Assembly: GCA_028829895.1 (NCBI GenBank)
Contig: CM054177.1
Coordinates: 76,810,663-76,874,662, forward strand
Direction of reading: 5' to 3'
Origin: Sinotaia quadrata
Lineage: Eukaryota; Mollusca; Gastropoda; Architaenioglossa; Viviparidae
DNA length: 64,000 bases
Below the pieces are notes generated by a model that did not search any database, had not been told where the DNA came from, and saw nothing but the letters and a program-made list of their open reading frames with translations. Shown piece by piece: positions 39,701 to 49,337 of this stretch. The position numbers and the translations under genes were made by a program. The stretch's first letter is position 1. Every line of letters begins with the position of its first letter.

Positions 39701-42700
39701 TCATAGCCTTATATAAAAATTAAAAAAAATAAAAAACATGTTAAGCTAATGCTACTGTAGAATGTATTCTGGTCAATGCTTAATTCACTATGTGTAGGTG
39801 CTGACAATGAACTTAGCTTGCAGTTGTAAAGACAAACAAATTCAAACTAATCTATTTTCAAACTGCCAATTTTATTATTTAATAAAATAGTTTAGAAAAT
39901 AAAAATAAAATTTGTTCTGATATAACATAAGTCTTTTTTTGTCAATTTATGTTTGTTATTCGTGTGCTTCAGATGACTGAATAATGTTTGCTAAAAAAAA
40001 ATTTAAAAAAAAAAAAGAGCAGTCAATGCATATTTGTGAAAGTGAGAAAGAAAGTGTACATAAACCATAGTGATAGCAATGCATATTCTATTTCAATTAA
40101 TTTATTTTTTTAGTTTGCAATTGTGACAATATTTATACAAAAATTTCCATGGGATGGTTTTTTCTTCTTTTAAATAAACACAAATGAAGAAATGAAAAAT
40201 CCATATTATTTGCACTTCATTCAGTTATAATAAATACTTCAGGCTACGGATGAGATTCTATAATAATTGCTTTAAATACATCTTCTTATAGTTCATCAAT
40301 ATTTTCTTTAAACAGTATTTTACAAACACTGAAACAGAATTTTAGATGTGATAAATCACTGATAGACCGGAAACAGATATAACTTTAATAATGTATTATT
40401 TGTTAATAATAAAGTTTCATAAGCCAATGAAGCCTTTCATGTATGAACTAATCCCAATTACTTCTAGTAGTACTGCATGTTTGCTGATCAATTCTCATAC
40501 TGTAATAATAGTACTAATATTTATTCATGCTTGGCAAAAAGCCAACAAAACAAAAAACGGTGGAAAATTCTGCCCATGCACTTATTAAGTAAATTTAACC
40601 ATACGTGTTGGCAAAAGCCCAACAAAACAAAGAATAGTATGGGCAATACCGCCCATCATCCAGAATGAGCAGTGAGCTGTAAAACATGAACCTGCTGGAC
40701 CTTCAATCGGTCTCAGTGTGGGCAATACTGCCCATCATCCAGAATGAGCAGTGAGCTGTAAAACATGAACCTGCTGGACTCTCAATCAGTCTCAGTTCAT
40801 ATGTGCCTATCATAGTGTCAACATCTCACTACACTGATGATGTTTCCTGTATTTAAATATAATACTTAATTTTTATATTCAATTATCTCCTAAATGCAAG
40901 CCACCAACAGATACTTCATCTGCTACTCAGTCGAAGAAACAGTGATCTATGTTTCAAAGTTGAAGAAATAACTGGCCATGTTAGACTCACTGATAAATGG
41001 TATGCCATCATGGATTTGTATATAAAAGTCCTAGGTTTTGCTGTTTATTATATAGCTGCAGGGCACTAATCATCATAATTTAAAACTTAGGCAATTTTTG
41101 CTTTATATGCTAACATCTGTATTCAATATATGTATAAGTTATAACTATAAGATGCAACTCTGCTATACTATAGCAAAAGAATCCCATAACCATAAATTTA
41201 ATATTTAAAATAAATAATTTTAAAGAAATTAGTAACAATTGATTTATTATTTTGATACATATAAGTACAATTATAAAGCCATGCACTGTATAAAAATGGG
41301 GCTTGAGAAGCTTTTTAAATCTAAGAAATTTCTTGAAAAGTCTTGAATTTCATCAGAAATGTTTTTTAAAATATATTAAAAAATATTTTTAAAACAAATT
41401 AATAAATAATGTTTTGAAAGTATATAATAAACAATTAAGGAGTTTTTCATTTTTTTAAAATACTAAAATATATATATATATATAAATTTATTAATGTGAA
41501 TCAATAAGAGTAACAGTACATCCATTATTTAATGCCTTAGTTATTTAGTAGAATTATGAGTTAAAAACTTCAGCTGATAAATAATGTACATATATATTAA
41601 AAATCATTTTCAAAATTTGATTCAGTGAATACAAGTATTAAGTTTTCAAAAGCAATGGATACCAAACCATGAATATATGTAATGCTAAAATAATTAAACC
41701 TTTCTTGTTACTTTGTTAGTTTAATGATCAGCAATTGTCAAAGGAATTGAACAGATTAAATTTTAAAATAATTTTTATAAGTACCTTGCTGCACACTGTT
41801 TCCAATTAACCATGATCCAAAGTCATCCTTGAATATTTTAACTTCAGAAATGCTTTGACCACAATCCGATATCAGGAACATGGCAGCTTTATCTGTGTTA
41901 AAAAATATAAAATTATTCTCTGAGATAAATGCTAAACATTATCTCACAATCACATACTGCAAAATCTGCTCCATCATTACAACAAAACAAAATAGCCATC
42001 ACAAGTTCTAACTGGCAACTAACATAAAACATTTAATAGCAATGTCTAATGAATTAATAATCCTGTGTGTAGGACTGTCTCAACAGTGGATAAATAATAA
42101 ATATTCTACTAACATGGGCATAATTACATAAAAACATTAAACGGTATGATTACAGATATTGACCCCTCTCATCAATTATCAAAACATTCGAAATCATGTA
42201 CTTCATACAGGAATGACTTACCTGCTTTAGGATGACGCAGTTTACACATCACAATCTTGTTCTCATTGTTAGGATCTGCTTGAACAATTTTGTCTGTGAT
42301 TGAAATAAACCAACCAAATAAATAAAGCATTTTTAAAAAATAAAGGCAATTTAAAATTTATGAAAAATTGTTTTACACTTAGTTATAAATGGATGAACAT
42401 TATTTTTAAATATCCAGCTTGAAAACAAATAATTTTTATGTCTGTCCAAGGGAAGTAAAACAAAAACTGTTAGAAAGGTAAAAATTGTGATTAATCCAGT
42501 CTGTCTAATGGAATAGGTAGCAATCAATTATGTCTTGTTGGAAGTTATATTATGTGACAGTATAATCTGAGCAACATCAAATTCAAAACATGGAAACGAG
42601 AAAATATTTATAACATTCCACATATCTAACTAAGCAAACAAAACAGTCTAGTTACTGAATTAGCAATTTGTTTATTTTGGTTTATTAAAATTTTAAAGAA

Positions 42701-44909
42701 AAGCTCTTTAAGTGAAGTTGGGACCAGTTATCTAACAGTCACCATTCTTAGACAGGCAAAGCCTCAGTCACAAAGGTAATTTCCTCTATCTGTCCAGGCA
42801 AACAAGCTGATAAAAAATTATTCTTTATCAATTTATGACCTGATAATCACCACAAATCAGATTTAATGTATAATAATACAAGGATTCTTTTGTGAATAAA
42901 AAATGAAAATGCTAAGATAGTTGTGGCTAAATAGTAAATTGACCCATGCATTGACTCTTACTCTTAGTAAGTCTTACAACAAAGAAGTATTTCTTTTAAA
43001 TAACTTTCACCTTTTTCTAATGACAAAAGTTGTTTATTATAATATTAGTCTTGTACATGGAATTTAAAAGATGTTTTGACCAGTTTTACTTTTAATACAA
43101 TAAAAATTATTTGACACATATTAATTATTACTAATGTGACATAAACTAATAAATTTAATTTGAAAATGAAATTACTATATGGTGGCGGTGTGTGTGTGTT
43201 GAATGTCTTCAAAACAATTAAAAAGACTAATAAAGTAATAACTAAAGATGTTTCAGTTTAGTTTTACTTGAACACATTAATCCATGATTGTATATATTAC
43301 CAATGTGTTAAATATTTTTAAATGACTAATCTTTATACCACCAAGAATCACATTCACATTTATGCATATGTAACTTTAAAATGAAATAACATCTCAAGGT
43401 AGTTGTTTATTATTTAGTACATTTTAAACAACAGAAGTAAAAAGTACTTGTGAAGTTACTGAAATAGTGAGCTAAAAGAAAAAAATCTGCTGCTGTATAA
43501 ATTAGAAGTTCATATGAAAGGTATACAAGAGGAAGAAGAGGGAATAGCTACATCGCTACAGGTCAGCATTCAATCACCTCCATCTTCGTTAACACAATAA
43601 CAGTAACCATGAAGATGAAGACTTTGAAAATATCTAGACATATGGGATTGGTCAAAATAGGAGAAAGAGAAACTCCATCGTTTGAGAAAGTTGACAAACT
43701 TCTGAAGTGAGCACTAAAAATGCAATACCCTGAAACCCAAAAGCATTGAAGATGCAACTTTGAGTGTCATTGCATTACCACCGATTTAAATCATGTGGAA
43801 CGTTTGTTTTCTGTCCTAAGATAGTAATGAAGCAGGATCTATTAGAAAAGATCTTTTTAAAAACCAATTCAAGTTACATATTAAGTATATTTTGAGAGGC
43901 TTTTTGTATTAAATTATTGTACAACAGTTTAAAAATTAAGTATACAATTTTATATCATATAATTTGTTACTATAGTGTTATGTTAGTTTACTTTTACTTT
44001 TAGTAATAAAGTACAGCTAGAGTAAGAGTTGGTAGTCGGACATTTTAGGACTTGGCGTCGGAATTTTTTTGACCAACTTCACAATCATGGTTGACATAGG
44101 CCTACATATGTCAAAGACTTTTTTCTTAGTTATTTACACTAATTACAGGTACATGTAATTGTATTAAAATAGTACAATGACATGAAATGCACAGTATGTA
44201 AATTGTAAGTTTCTGTCTTTCAAAAAGAAGCAATTGCTATGACAATATGAGGATGTGATGTCGATCATGTAATGAAAAGCTGCATGACTGTTCACATCAA
44301 TTGGAAATTTATTTCATACGGTACTGTGATTAGTTTTAGTTTTACAATGAATGGATGTTTAAATCACATGTCTTATTTTTTTTTTAATTCTTGCCTATTC
44401 CAGTCTGCTCGACTAGTTTTACTTTTAGGCTAAATAATATTATAAGGCGTTTAAATGCATCTTGAAGAACTATTTCATAAGATTAAAATGCACAGAGGGT
44501 ATATTTAGATTACAAATTTAACTTCACTAGCTAGTGACATAGGCACCATTTACGATAAATAAACAATCATCCAAAAACTAGATTATGTAGATAAAACCAA
44601 CAATACAGTTTACTGCTAATGTTACTCAAGGAGATAGTCAAAAAATTTTAACAAGCAATCCTATATTTAAAAATTTATTTTGAGAAAAAATTATCTATAT
44701 TTTATTACAAAACATGTTTGGAAGCAAATTGAACTGACGATAATGATGCTTCTAAAGATACAAATCCACTGCTTGGAAACGATCAGCATTTTAAAACCAA
44801 TTTTCTCCAAAAATGTAATGATTTTACCTTCTGTTATCATAATCCATTGTTCTGGAGGTGACGATGGTGTATTGGTAATACTATTCTGCCTTGATGATAA
44901 GCGAGACAT
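27743..44909 (-). CDS. RNASEH2B: RNASEH2B, ribonuclease H2 subunit B
   Basis: Subunit B is the scaffold that joins catalytic subunit A and subunit C in nuclear RNase H2, which removes ribonucleotides and RNA-DNA hybrids from DNA. Eleven exons: 44909-44828, 42293-42222, 41892-41785, 39395-39322, 38746-38632, 38363-38299, 37768-37663, 34832-34751, 33197-33146, 31697-31620, 27835-27743. They join without a phase break to 308 residues; human has 312. Landmarks: VMCKLRHPKA in the N-terminal triple-barrel part, MTTPVDPLFLILPYLIN (residues 93-109, the family's best conserved block), DKTLAWLRMK, FAFGLVSDYLPLELS, and the C-terminal TAAQKKLSKVDRSGMKSISS. MKSISSFF at 297-304 is the PIP box that binds PCNA. 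Transcribed toward LIPT2 (tail-to-tail) and away from RPP38. Introns carry a piggyBac fragment and other repeats, but no exon is broken. Confidence 0.96.
28160..30908. mobile_element. 2.75 kb DNA element with 15 bp TIRs and 7 bp target duplication
   Basis: TAGGTAAGACCACTC at 28160-28174 is repeated inverted, without mismatch, at 30894-30908, and both ends are flanked by CTAATTG (28153-28159 and 30909-30915). That is the signature of a cut-and-paste transposon in the last RNASEH2B intron. I find no intact transposase. The right third (30230-30720) is GC- and CpG-richer, with CCAAGATGGCG (a YY1-type core) and acttccggtt (ETS type), and may be the element's own promoter. The superfamily is not assigned; a 7 bp duplication is unusual. 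Confidence 0.75.
29140..29465. repeat. direct duplication of about 130 bp inside the 2.75 kb element
   Basis: The segment from ttattaacaaagtattaaga through caaagctagcaaaa, tagtttaataaaatactttt and gttgttactatttgcagtt occurs at about 29140-29277 and again at about 29326-29462 with only small differences. Confidence 0.85.
31140..31345. repeat. minisatellite, about 27 bp unit
   Basis: Roughly seven degenerate copies of caaagatatattagcaaaa + atcaa in the last RNASEH2B intron. Confidence 0.75.
31698..33145. other. RNASEH2B intron 9, nothing notable
   Basis: AT-rich non-coding DNA. Only an AT microsatellite (33002-33021) stands out. Confidence 0.75.
33425..34715. repeat. long degenerate minisatellite, about 30 bp unit, interrupted
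   Basis: Units near TATTGTGCAGCTTTTACTGC + ACTGAGGTTATG fill the RNASEH2B intron. A non-repeat block at 34028-34320 (tctccgattacaaaagttct, cttgtacataagtcagaatt) splits the array and looks like a decayed transposon piece inserted into it. A GT microsatellite sits at 34548-34571. Confidence 0.85.
35128..36231. mobile_element. decayed, probably hAT-related element
   Basis: The left edge reads tttcagggttccttcc followed by attttccagacttttg; the right edge has several aagacttttccaga, tttccaggcctgg and ctttttctggaatttc. Phrases of this kind mark a common animal hAT family whose ends carry cagggttcc. The inner part holds one open frame on the minus strand (35666-36019, LTMTYQFPLNIIVLIMSILK near the middle) that I do not recognise, plus a tandem copy of gataatgtatgcattattga (about 35940-36015). 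Confidence 0.45.
36633..37335 (+). mobile_element. piggyBac element, 5' part only
   Basis: TTAA at 36633-36636, the obligate piggyBac target, is followed directly by CCCTTTGAACCTGTGACA, a typical piggyBac terminus. A transposase start follows from 36849. No matching 3' terminus is visible before exon 7 of RNASEH2B, so the catalytic part and right end are gone. Confidence 0.75.
36849..37335 (+). pseudogene. piggyBac (PGBD-type) transposase, N-terminal fragment, frameshifted
   Basis: Frames join as MAYYHKK, then DHYIAAEALAMIIDSDSEEL with an acidic serine-rich run, then DNEDDSNDISSMQRFRGRKQ, then PPIRSDAMQSVGPKKVSDLN and GKDFLHLFWTEDIWQLLVEI. The acidic N-terminus followed by a DFxxLFxTxxxxxLLVxxT block is the start of piggyBac transposases. 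Frameshifts lie near 36868, 37045 and 37125. The DDD catalytic domain and Cys-rich C-terminus are missing, so it is dead. It is antisense to RNASEH2B. Confidence 0.8.
38500..38660. repeat. 81 bp tandem duplication covering the 3' end of RNASEH2B exon 5
   Basis: The exon end plus splice donor region (38632-38660) has a second copy at 38551-38579 differing by one base, and the flanks also match (ccaaatatgtcata against ctaaatatgttaaa). In the intronic copy the donor is changed from ttacc to cccat on the plus strand, so it cannot be spliced the same way. Confidence 0.85.
39396..41784. other. RNASEH2B intron 3
   Basis: Non-coding. Contains A-rich runs near 39480-39560 and 40000, the duplicated unit at 40530-40797 described separately, and an AT microsatellite at 41467-41485. 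Confidence 0.7.
40530..40797. repeat. nested duplications in RNASEH2B intron 3
   Basis: A 79 bp unit starting gggcaatacYgcccatcatc occurs twice with few changes (40641-40719 and 40720-40797). Before it, ttggcaaaaagccaacaaaa and ttggcaaaagcccaacaaaa repeat at about 40530 and 40609, each followed by a version of tgcccat. gggcaatac and gcccat form a small hairpin. Confidence 0.85.
42294..44827. other. RNASEH2B intron 1, no feature recognised
   Basis: AT-rich; short open frames (for example 43563-43757 minus) show no family resemblance. A gt run lies at 43190-43199. The block at 44030-44110 is slightly less AT-rich and may be a repeat. Confidence 0.6.
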
Positions 44910-46000
44910 TTGATTATTTTGAATTTCTAATGGAAGAAAATACTAACACACATACAAGCGATACAGTTGGCGCGAAAGTTAAATCGAGACTGCATTAGTT
45001 TGTCAAAGTATGTCAAGCAAGACTTATGTATCCTGTGTCTGTTTTCACAGTATAATAGTAAATTGTGGGTTTGTTTTTGTTGATAAATATCTTTTTAAAC
45101 TTGTGTGTCGAAAATAAATCTTTAAAAGCACCACGTGATAGTATGCTACTGCTCGAACTCGAAGGCGGTCTGCTTGAGATAACTGTTTATTTTAAAGTTT
45201 GAATCTTTTATGCGAAATTTGTTTTGTTTGGAATCTTAATTGAAAAGAATTAAGTACACTGTTGTGAGACTGTAAAGTACATGACTTCCGGCTAATGTGC
45301 ATGAATAGTGTTTAACAATTAGAAATTCGTGTCTCAGATGAATAGATCTTTCTGCCATTCGTTTCCAAAAGAAAGTTGTGGTTTTGGGGTTGGTTTTTTT
45401 AAAAGTCAGCAATATTTTGTTTCGATTCGATAGATAGTGAGCTTGTGTTCGGCGAGTTTATAAAAGTTCTTATAAATTTCACCTTGATCCAGTACCAAAC
45501 AAAAATATTAAAAATCTTTCTAAAACTAAAAGGCGATCCTCTGATGAACTATTGTCGATCATTAGGCCTTCAGTACTAGCTAGCTGCTAGACAAACCAAA
45601 TTGAAAATTTTCCAGAAAAACTCAGTTTTGAAATTTGTATTACAGTATTATTGCCTTCTTTACAGATCAAAACTGAGACAAAGAAGCAATATTTGTTGCA
45701 GTTTGGTTTTATTACATGCACACACATATATACACACACCGCCACAACAACAAACCTAACTGATGTGTGATAATGTGCTTTTACAATATTATTAGCAAAT
45801 CTATAGATCAGATGTAGAAAGCAATTATTATGTGGCTACATATTCTCTGTAAGAGCCGTTAATCTTTATTAAATAAGCCTGATAATTTGGTGGGAGGATG
45901 GGGGGGCAGACCTCTCTCTCACACACACATACAAATCCTGTCCATCCCAGAGCTAAACCATAGCTATGTGTAAAATTTTAGCTTCACAACTTTGCCTGTG
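44910..46000. promoter_or_regulatory. upstream region of RNASEH2B
   Basis: Directly above the RNASEH2B start. Contains ACTTCCGG (45284-45291), a consensus ETS-type site common in housekeeping promoters, and a less AT-rich stretch at 45120-45180. No TATA box is evident. Further out lies a CA/TA microsatellite (45716-45740). Confidence 0.35.
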
Positions 46001-46029
46001 GTCGTGATTCATAGTAAAATAGCTTATTT

Positions 46030-47395
46030 TATATATGCGGCTGAGGAAAGACGTCCCAGACCCCAACCTTGATGTATCTATCCCGGGCATAAACCATGCT
46101 GCTCTAGCTCCCTCCTTATTTTATTAGAGGTTATAGCGTTTTCGACCTAGGTCCATTTTGCTGCTTGATGGTAGAGCTCAAGACTTTGAAAGACAGAGTG
46201 TAGGATGGTAGACTGAAAAATTGAAGAGTGGTGATGATAATGAATGGTGGCCTATTGTCCGTGGACTACTGCCGAAGACTCTTTATTTCCAGCATTGACT
46301 CTTGCTTCATAAGCACTGAGCTGCAGAGCAATGCTAGGGCAGAACAACCCACGGGCCAGAAACTACGGTTCAATGGACCATTTGCGCATCTGCTGCAACA
46401 ACCATTAGGATCCTAGACGATAACATCAGGTGCATTCTGAGATAAGTGGGTCCTAAAATCAACAGCCATACAGTTTCTCTCATAGTTTCACTCTTATGAA
46501 CATAACTCAAATAAGCTCTCTCTTGCTACACTACAGGGTCGTGATTATGAATGATATAATTTATAAACTCTAATTATAACCATCACACTATATGTAACCA
46601 CAGTTCCATCTTATTTATTTCTCTTTAAATACATTTTAATATTGATAATTAAACCACTCGTGTTGGTGTGGCTTACTTACATGTTATATGCCGTAGTCTG
46701 TCACCTGTAATTAATTAATATACCTGGCTGTATGCATATGGGGGGCCGCAGAGCTATATTCTCGACTATCGAAGAGTTTCTTTTCTATATTATCTGTCAT
46801 TCTACTTTCCAACATGTGTGGCCATCCAGAAGGTGTGTTTTGGGGATTAGCCTAGGGTTATGGTCAGCTCACGGTGGTGTAGAATTAACATCTTGCTTCT
46901 CTCCCAGCTAAACATCACAGGGTGAGAGGGGGGTATCTTACAGAGCCCAGGCTACCAAATCTGTAGTAGAGCACACACAAGCCTGGGATGTCCCTTCCCC
47001 TGCAGAGGCGTAGCTGGGGGAGCAGGGGGGGTACATATGTCCCCGGGAGCCAAGGTACAGGGGCAATAAAATGAGGTTTACAACGTTACATTATAATAAG
47101 TGAACAAGGGTAATAAGGGGAGGGGTCGCCAATTTTATAGTTCGTCCCCGGGCGCAAAATATCCTAGTTACACCTCTGCCCCGTCCTTCTTACTGATATT
47201 ATTGTAGTCCTTGCTGTCCCCAGAGTTCATATTGAGCATCCCATCCTCTCCCCTCAAACAATGGGGACTGCAACGGCTACAACACCAACCACGATGACAT
47301 TAGTCCACGGACAACCGGGCAAATGCATGCCTCTACCGCCTAAGCATGAAAGCCACGGACTCACCGGCTACCATTCATCATCACCATTCTATGAT
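46030..47395. repeat. GC-richer repeat cluster with inverted segments
   Basis: Base composition rises well above the surroundings. The segment at 46222-46275 (gatgataatgaatggtggcc, ttgtccgtggacta) is matched, inverted and diverged, by 47300-47390 (tagtccacggacaaccggg, ccggctaccattcatcatc). The block therefore holds two oppositely oriented copies of one dispersed repeat, with the MITE at 47003 between them. Confidence 0.55.
47003..47178. mobile_element. probable hAT-type MITE, 176 bp
   Basis: Ends CAGAGGCGTAGCTGGGGG and CCTAGTTACACCTCTG are inverted repeats with two or three differences; the interior (tccccgggagcc, cgtccccgggcgc) is also partly symmetrical. The caggggcgtagctagg type of terminus is widespread in animal hAT MITEs. 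The target duplication is not clear (only CCCC on both sides). Confidence 0.65.
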
Positions 47396-47546
47396 TCTTC
47401 GTCTTTTCTTTCAATAGCCTTCCACTGACTTTCATCATCTTCAACTCTCACAACAGCGGCATACCTCGTGCCAGACAGCGCCGAAATCGGCTGATAACTG
47501 GAAGCAGCCATCATCCTAAGATTATCATCATCATATTGAGCATAAA
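47389..47546 (-). CDS. exon-like open frame, unidentified
   Basis: On the minus strand a strong acceptor (attttattttggttccatcag) precedes 158 bases that read without interruption, entering in phase 1, to a TAG at 47391-47389. The product contains AQYDDDNLRMMAASSYQPIS and VRVEDDESQWKAIERKDEES. Composition is protein-like and unlike the surrounding DNA. It could be the last exon of a small gene, or coding sequence carried by the dispersed repeat whose other copy lies at 46.2 kb. No upstream exon was found and I do not recognise the family. Confidence 0.35.
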
Positions 47547-48094
47547 CTGATGGAACCAAAATAAAATAAATTAACTCTATGAGAGCTGTGGTTGTTTACT
47601 TTTCTTGTTTGGACTTGCAATCATATTTATTTTGAGGTGAGGTGTAAATAATTTAAGCGTTCTACTTCCTTTTTGCATTTGCTACTCTCTTGTGACCTTG
47701 AGTATATTTCGTGGTTTAATGACCAAAAACGTATAACAATAGTTTAAACACCTAAGATTTTCCCGCGTTCGTCATGAACAGCCATGCGATCATGGGTTTG
47801 GGGACTAAGATTTAGGGTCCTTATAGTCATGTGATTTAAAAAAAAAAAAAACAATATAGAAATAAGCAAATCTCTACAACAATAGACAAACATCACAAAA
47901 CTAAACAACAAGAAAGATTAAACAGAACAAATATTTAGTTAATGTGTAAACTTATATTTATTTCTTTGGGAATATTACAGAAATTCCATTAAATTAAAAT
48001 AGCAAATCTAGAGTCTTATGATTCACGATTTTTCTTAACACTTTCACCCTTAATGTGCTGTCATTGTGAGAAATTTAAAATAGTAAAATGGTAG

Positions 48095-48710
48095 TAGTGG
48101 TTGTGGTTCTGTTGGCTTTCTCTCCAGAATTTGCGTGGGACCTTTCGTCTTGGGACTTTCTCGACCCTGGATAGCTCTGGAGGGTCTTGGTTCCCACCAT
48201 ATTCTAGGATACCGACCACCTTGTGGTCACTAAATATCGACACCATCCACCCACCCAGATAGTGGTGAATGAATTGGTTACGTTAATTTCCTTCATCTCT
48301 AGAGCTTGCGTAAAGTCACGACCACCAAGGGGACCACTAAATATCGAAGCCTCCCCCACCCCCCACCTATAAGGGAGCATATCATGATGAGTGGAGATGC
48401 GTTGGTTAATGTTAATTTCCTTCCTCTCCAGCTTGCGTAAGATCCCGACCACCCTGTGGACCGCTCGACCTAGTAGTGGTGGCGGTGGTGATTGCATAGG
48501 TTCCTTCCTCTCTGGTCTTGGTCATTTTGTCTTAGGACGTTCTCGACCTTGGACAGCTCTGAAGAGACTTAGTTCCCCTCATGAAATTCTGTAGTCTTGA
48601 CCACAAAGTGGACCGCTCACTTGTGATCGTGGTTGCAATAGGCTTCTTTCCTCTCCAGAGCTTGTGTGGGGCTTTTCATTTTAGGACATTTTCGGCCCTG
48701 AACAGTCCCT
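48095..48710. repeat. degenerate satellite-like tandem repeat
   Basis: The phrases ctctccagagcttgcgt, gtcttgggactttctcgacc, ctctggagRgtcttggttcc and cgaccaccttgtggaccactaaatatcg recur in order at about 48110, 48296, 48423, 48507 and 48641. Units are 85-190 bases, some shortened. The block has higher GC than the flanks and lies upstream of RPP38. Confidence 0.75.
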
Positions 48711-49337
48711 CCCTCCCCCCCTTCTCCGCGAATATGATACATAGTTTAAAATAACAAATATTTTTATTAACAAATCACATGAAACTGTAATTATATTTAA
48801 AAACAAAGAATGAACTTTAATGTAGAAAGTTTATAATCTATAAATTGCATTAGTTTCTCCACCCTGTCCAATGATCACTGTCACTGCCCACTGATACTGG
48901 AAGGTGGCGGCAAAGGATGGGAGGGACTGTAAGGTCTCCCATCTGATGACGTCAGAGTGAGTAGGGCTGAAAAGTCACGAAAACAAAACACTATAACCCC
49001 ATTCCGCCACAAAATCCTCAGGGTATGGGAGGTTATGGAGCCTGAAGTGAGGTGCTTAAGCAGCCCTCATCAAACGTGGGTTTGGTGTAGCTAGCTAGAG
49101 AGACCTTCATTGTGAGCAAATAATGCAAAATGCACCCAAAAAACATGATGACACAGATACACTTCCTTCCTCATCTACTGGCCACTCAGCTGAACTCATA
49201 GCCTTCCAAGTGGTTAGATATTACAATCTTTCCTTTAAAATCACGAGAAAGGCATTTAATTAACTTAATTCTCTTTGCTCTTTAGTAATTAAAATAGCAA
49301 TAATAAAATTTTTTTTGAATGATCTCCCCTTACTAAT
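48711..49337. other. 5' flank of RPP38
   Basis: No gene. Contains tctgatgacgtcagag (48941-48956), a perfect CRE/ATF palindrome TGACGTCA, and a moderately GC-rich part before an AT-rich leader and the ATG at 49338. Confidence 0.4.

Noticed and set aside
43563..43757. Hydrophobic minus-strand frame that could be a membrane peptide
   Set aside because: No splice context, no recognisable family, inside RNASEH2B intron 1; chance open frame is likelier.
44680..44913. Plus-strand 77-codon frame opposite RNASEH2B exon 1
   Set aside because: It is the antisense shadow of the first RNASEH2B exon and its intron.
48204..48497. 97-codon minus-strand frame upstream of RPP38
   Set aside because: It is read through the degenerate satellite at 48.1-48.7 kb and repeats the same words; not a gene.
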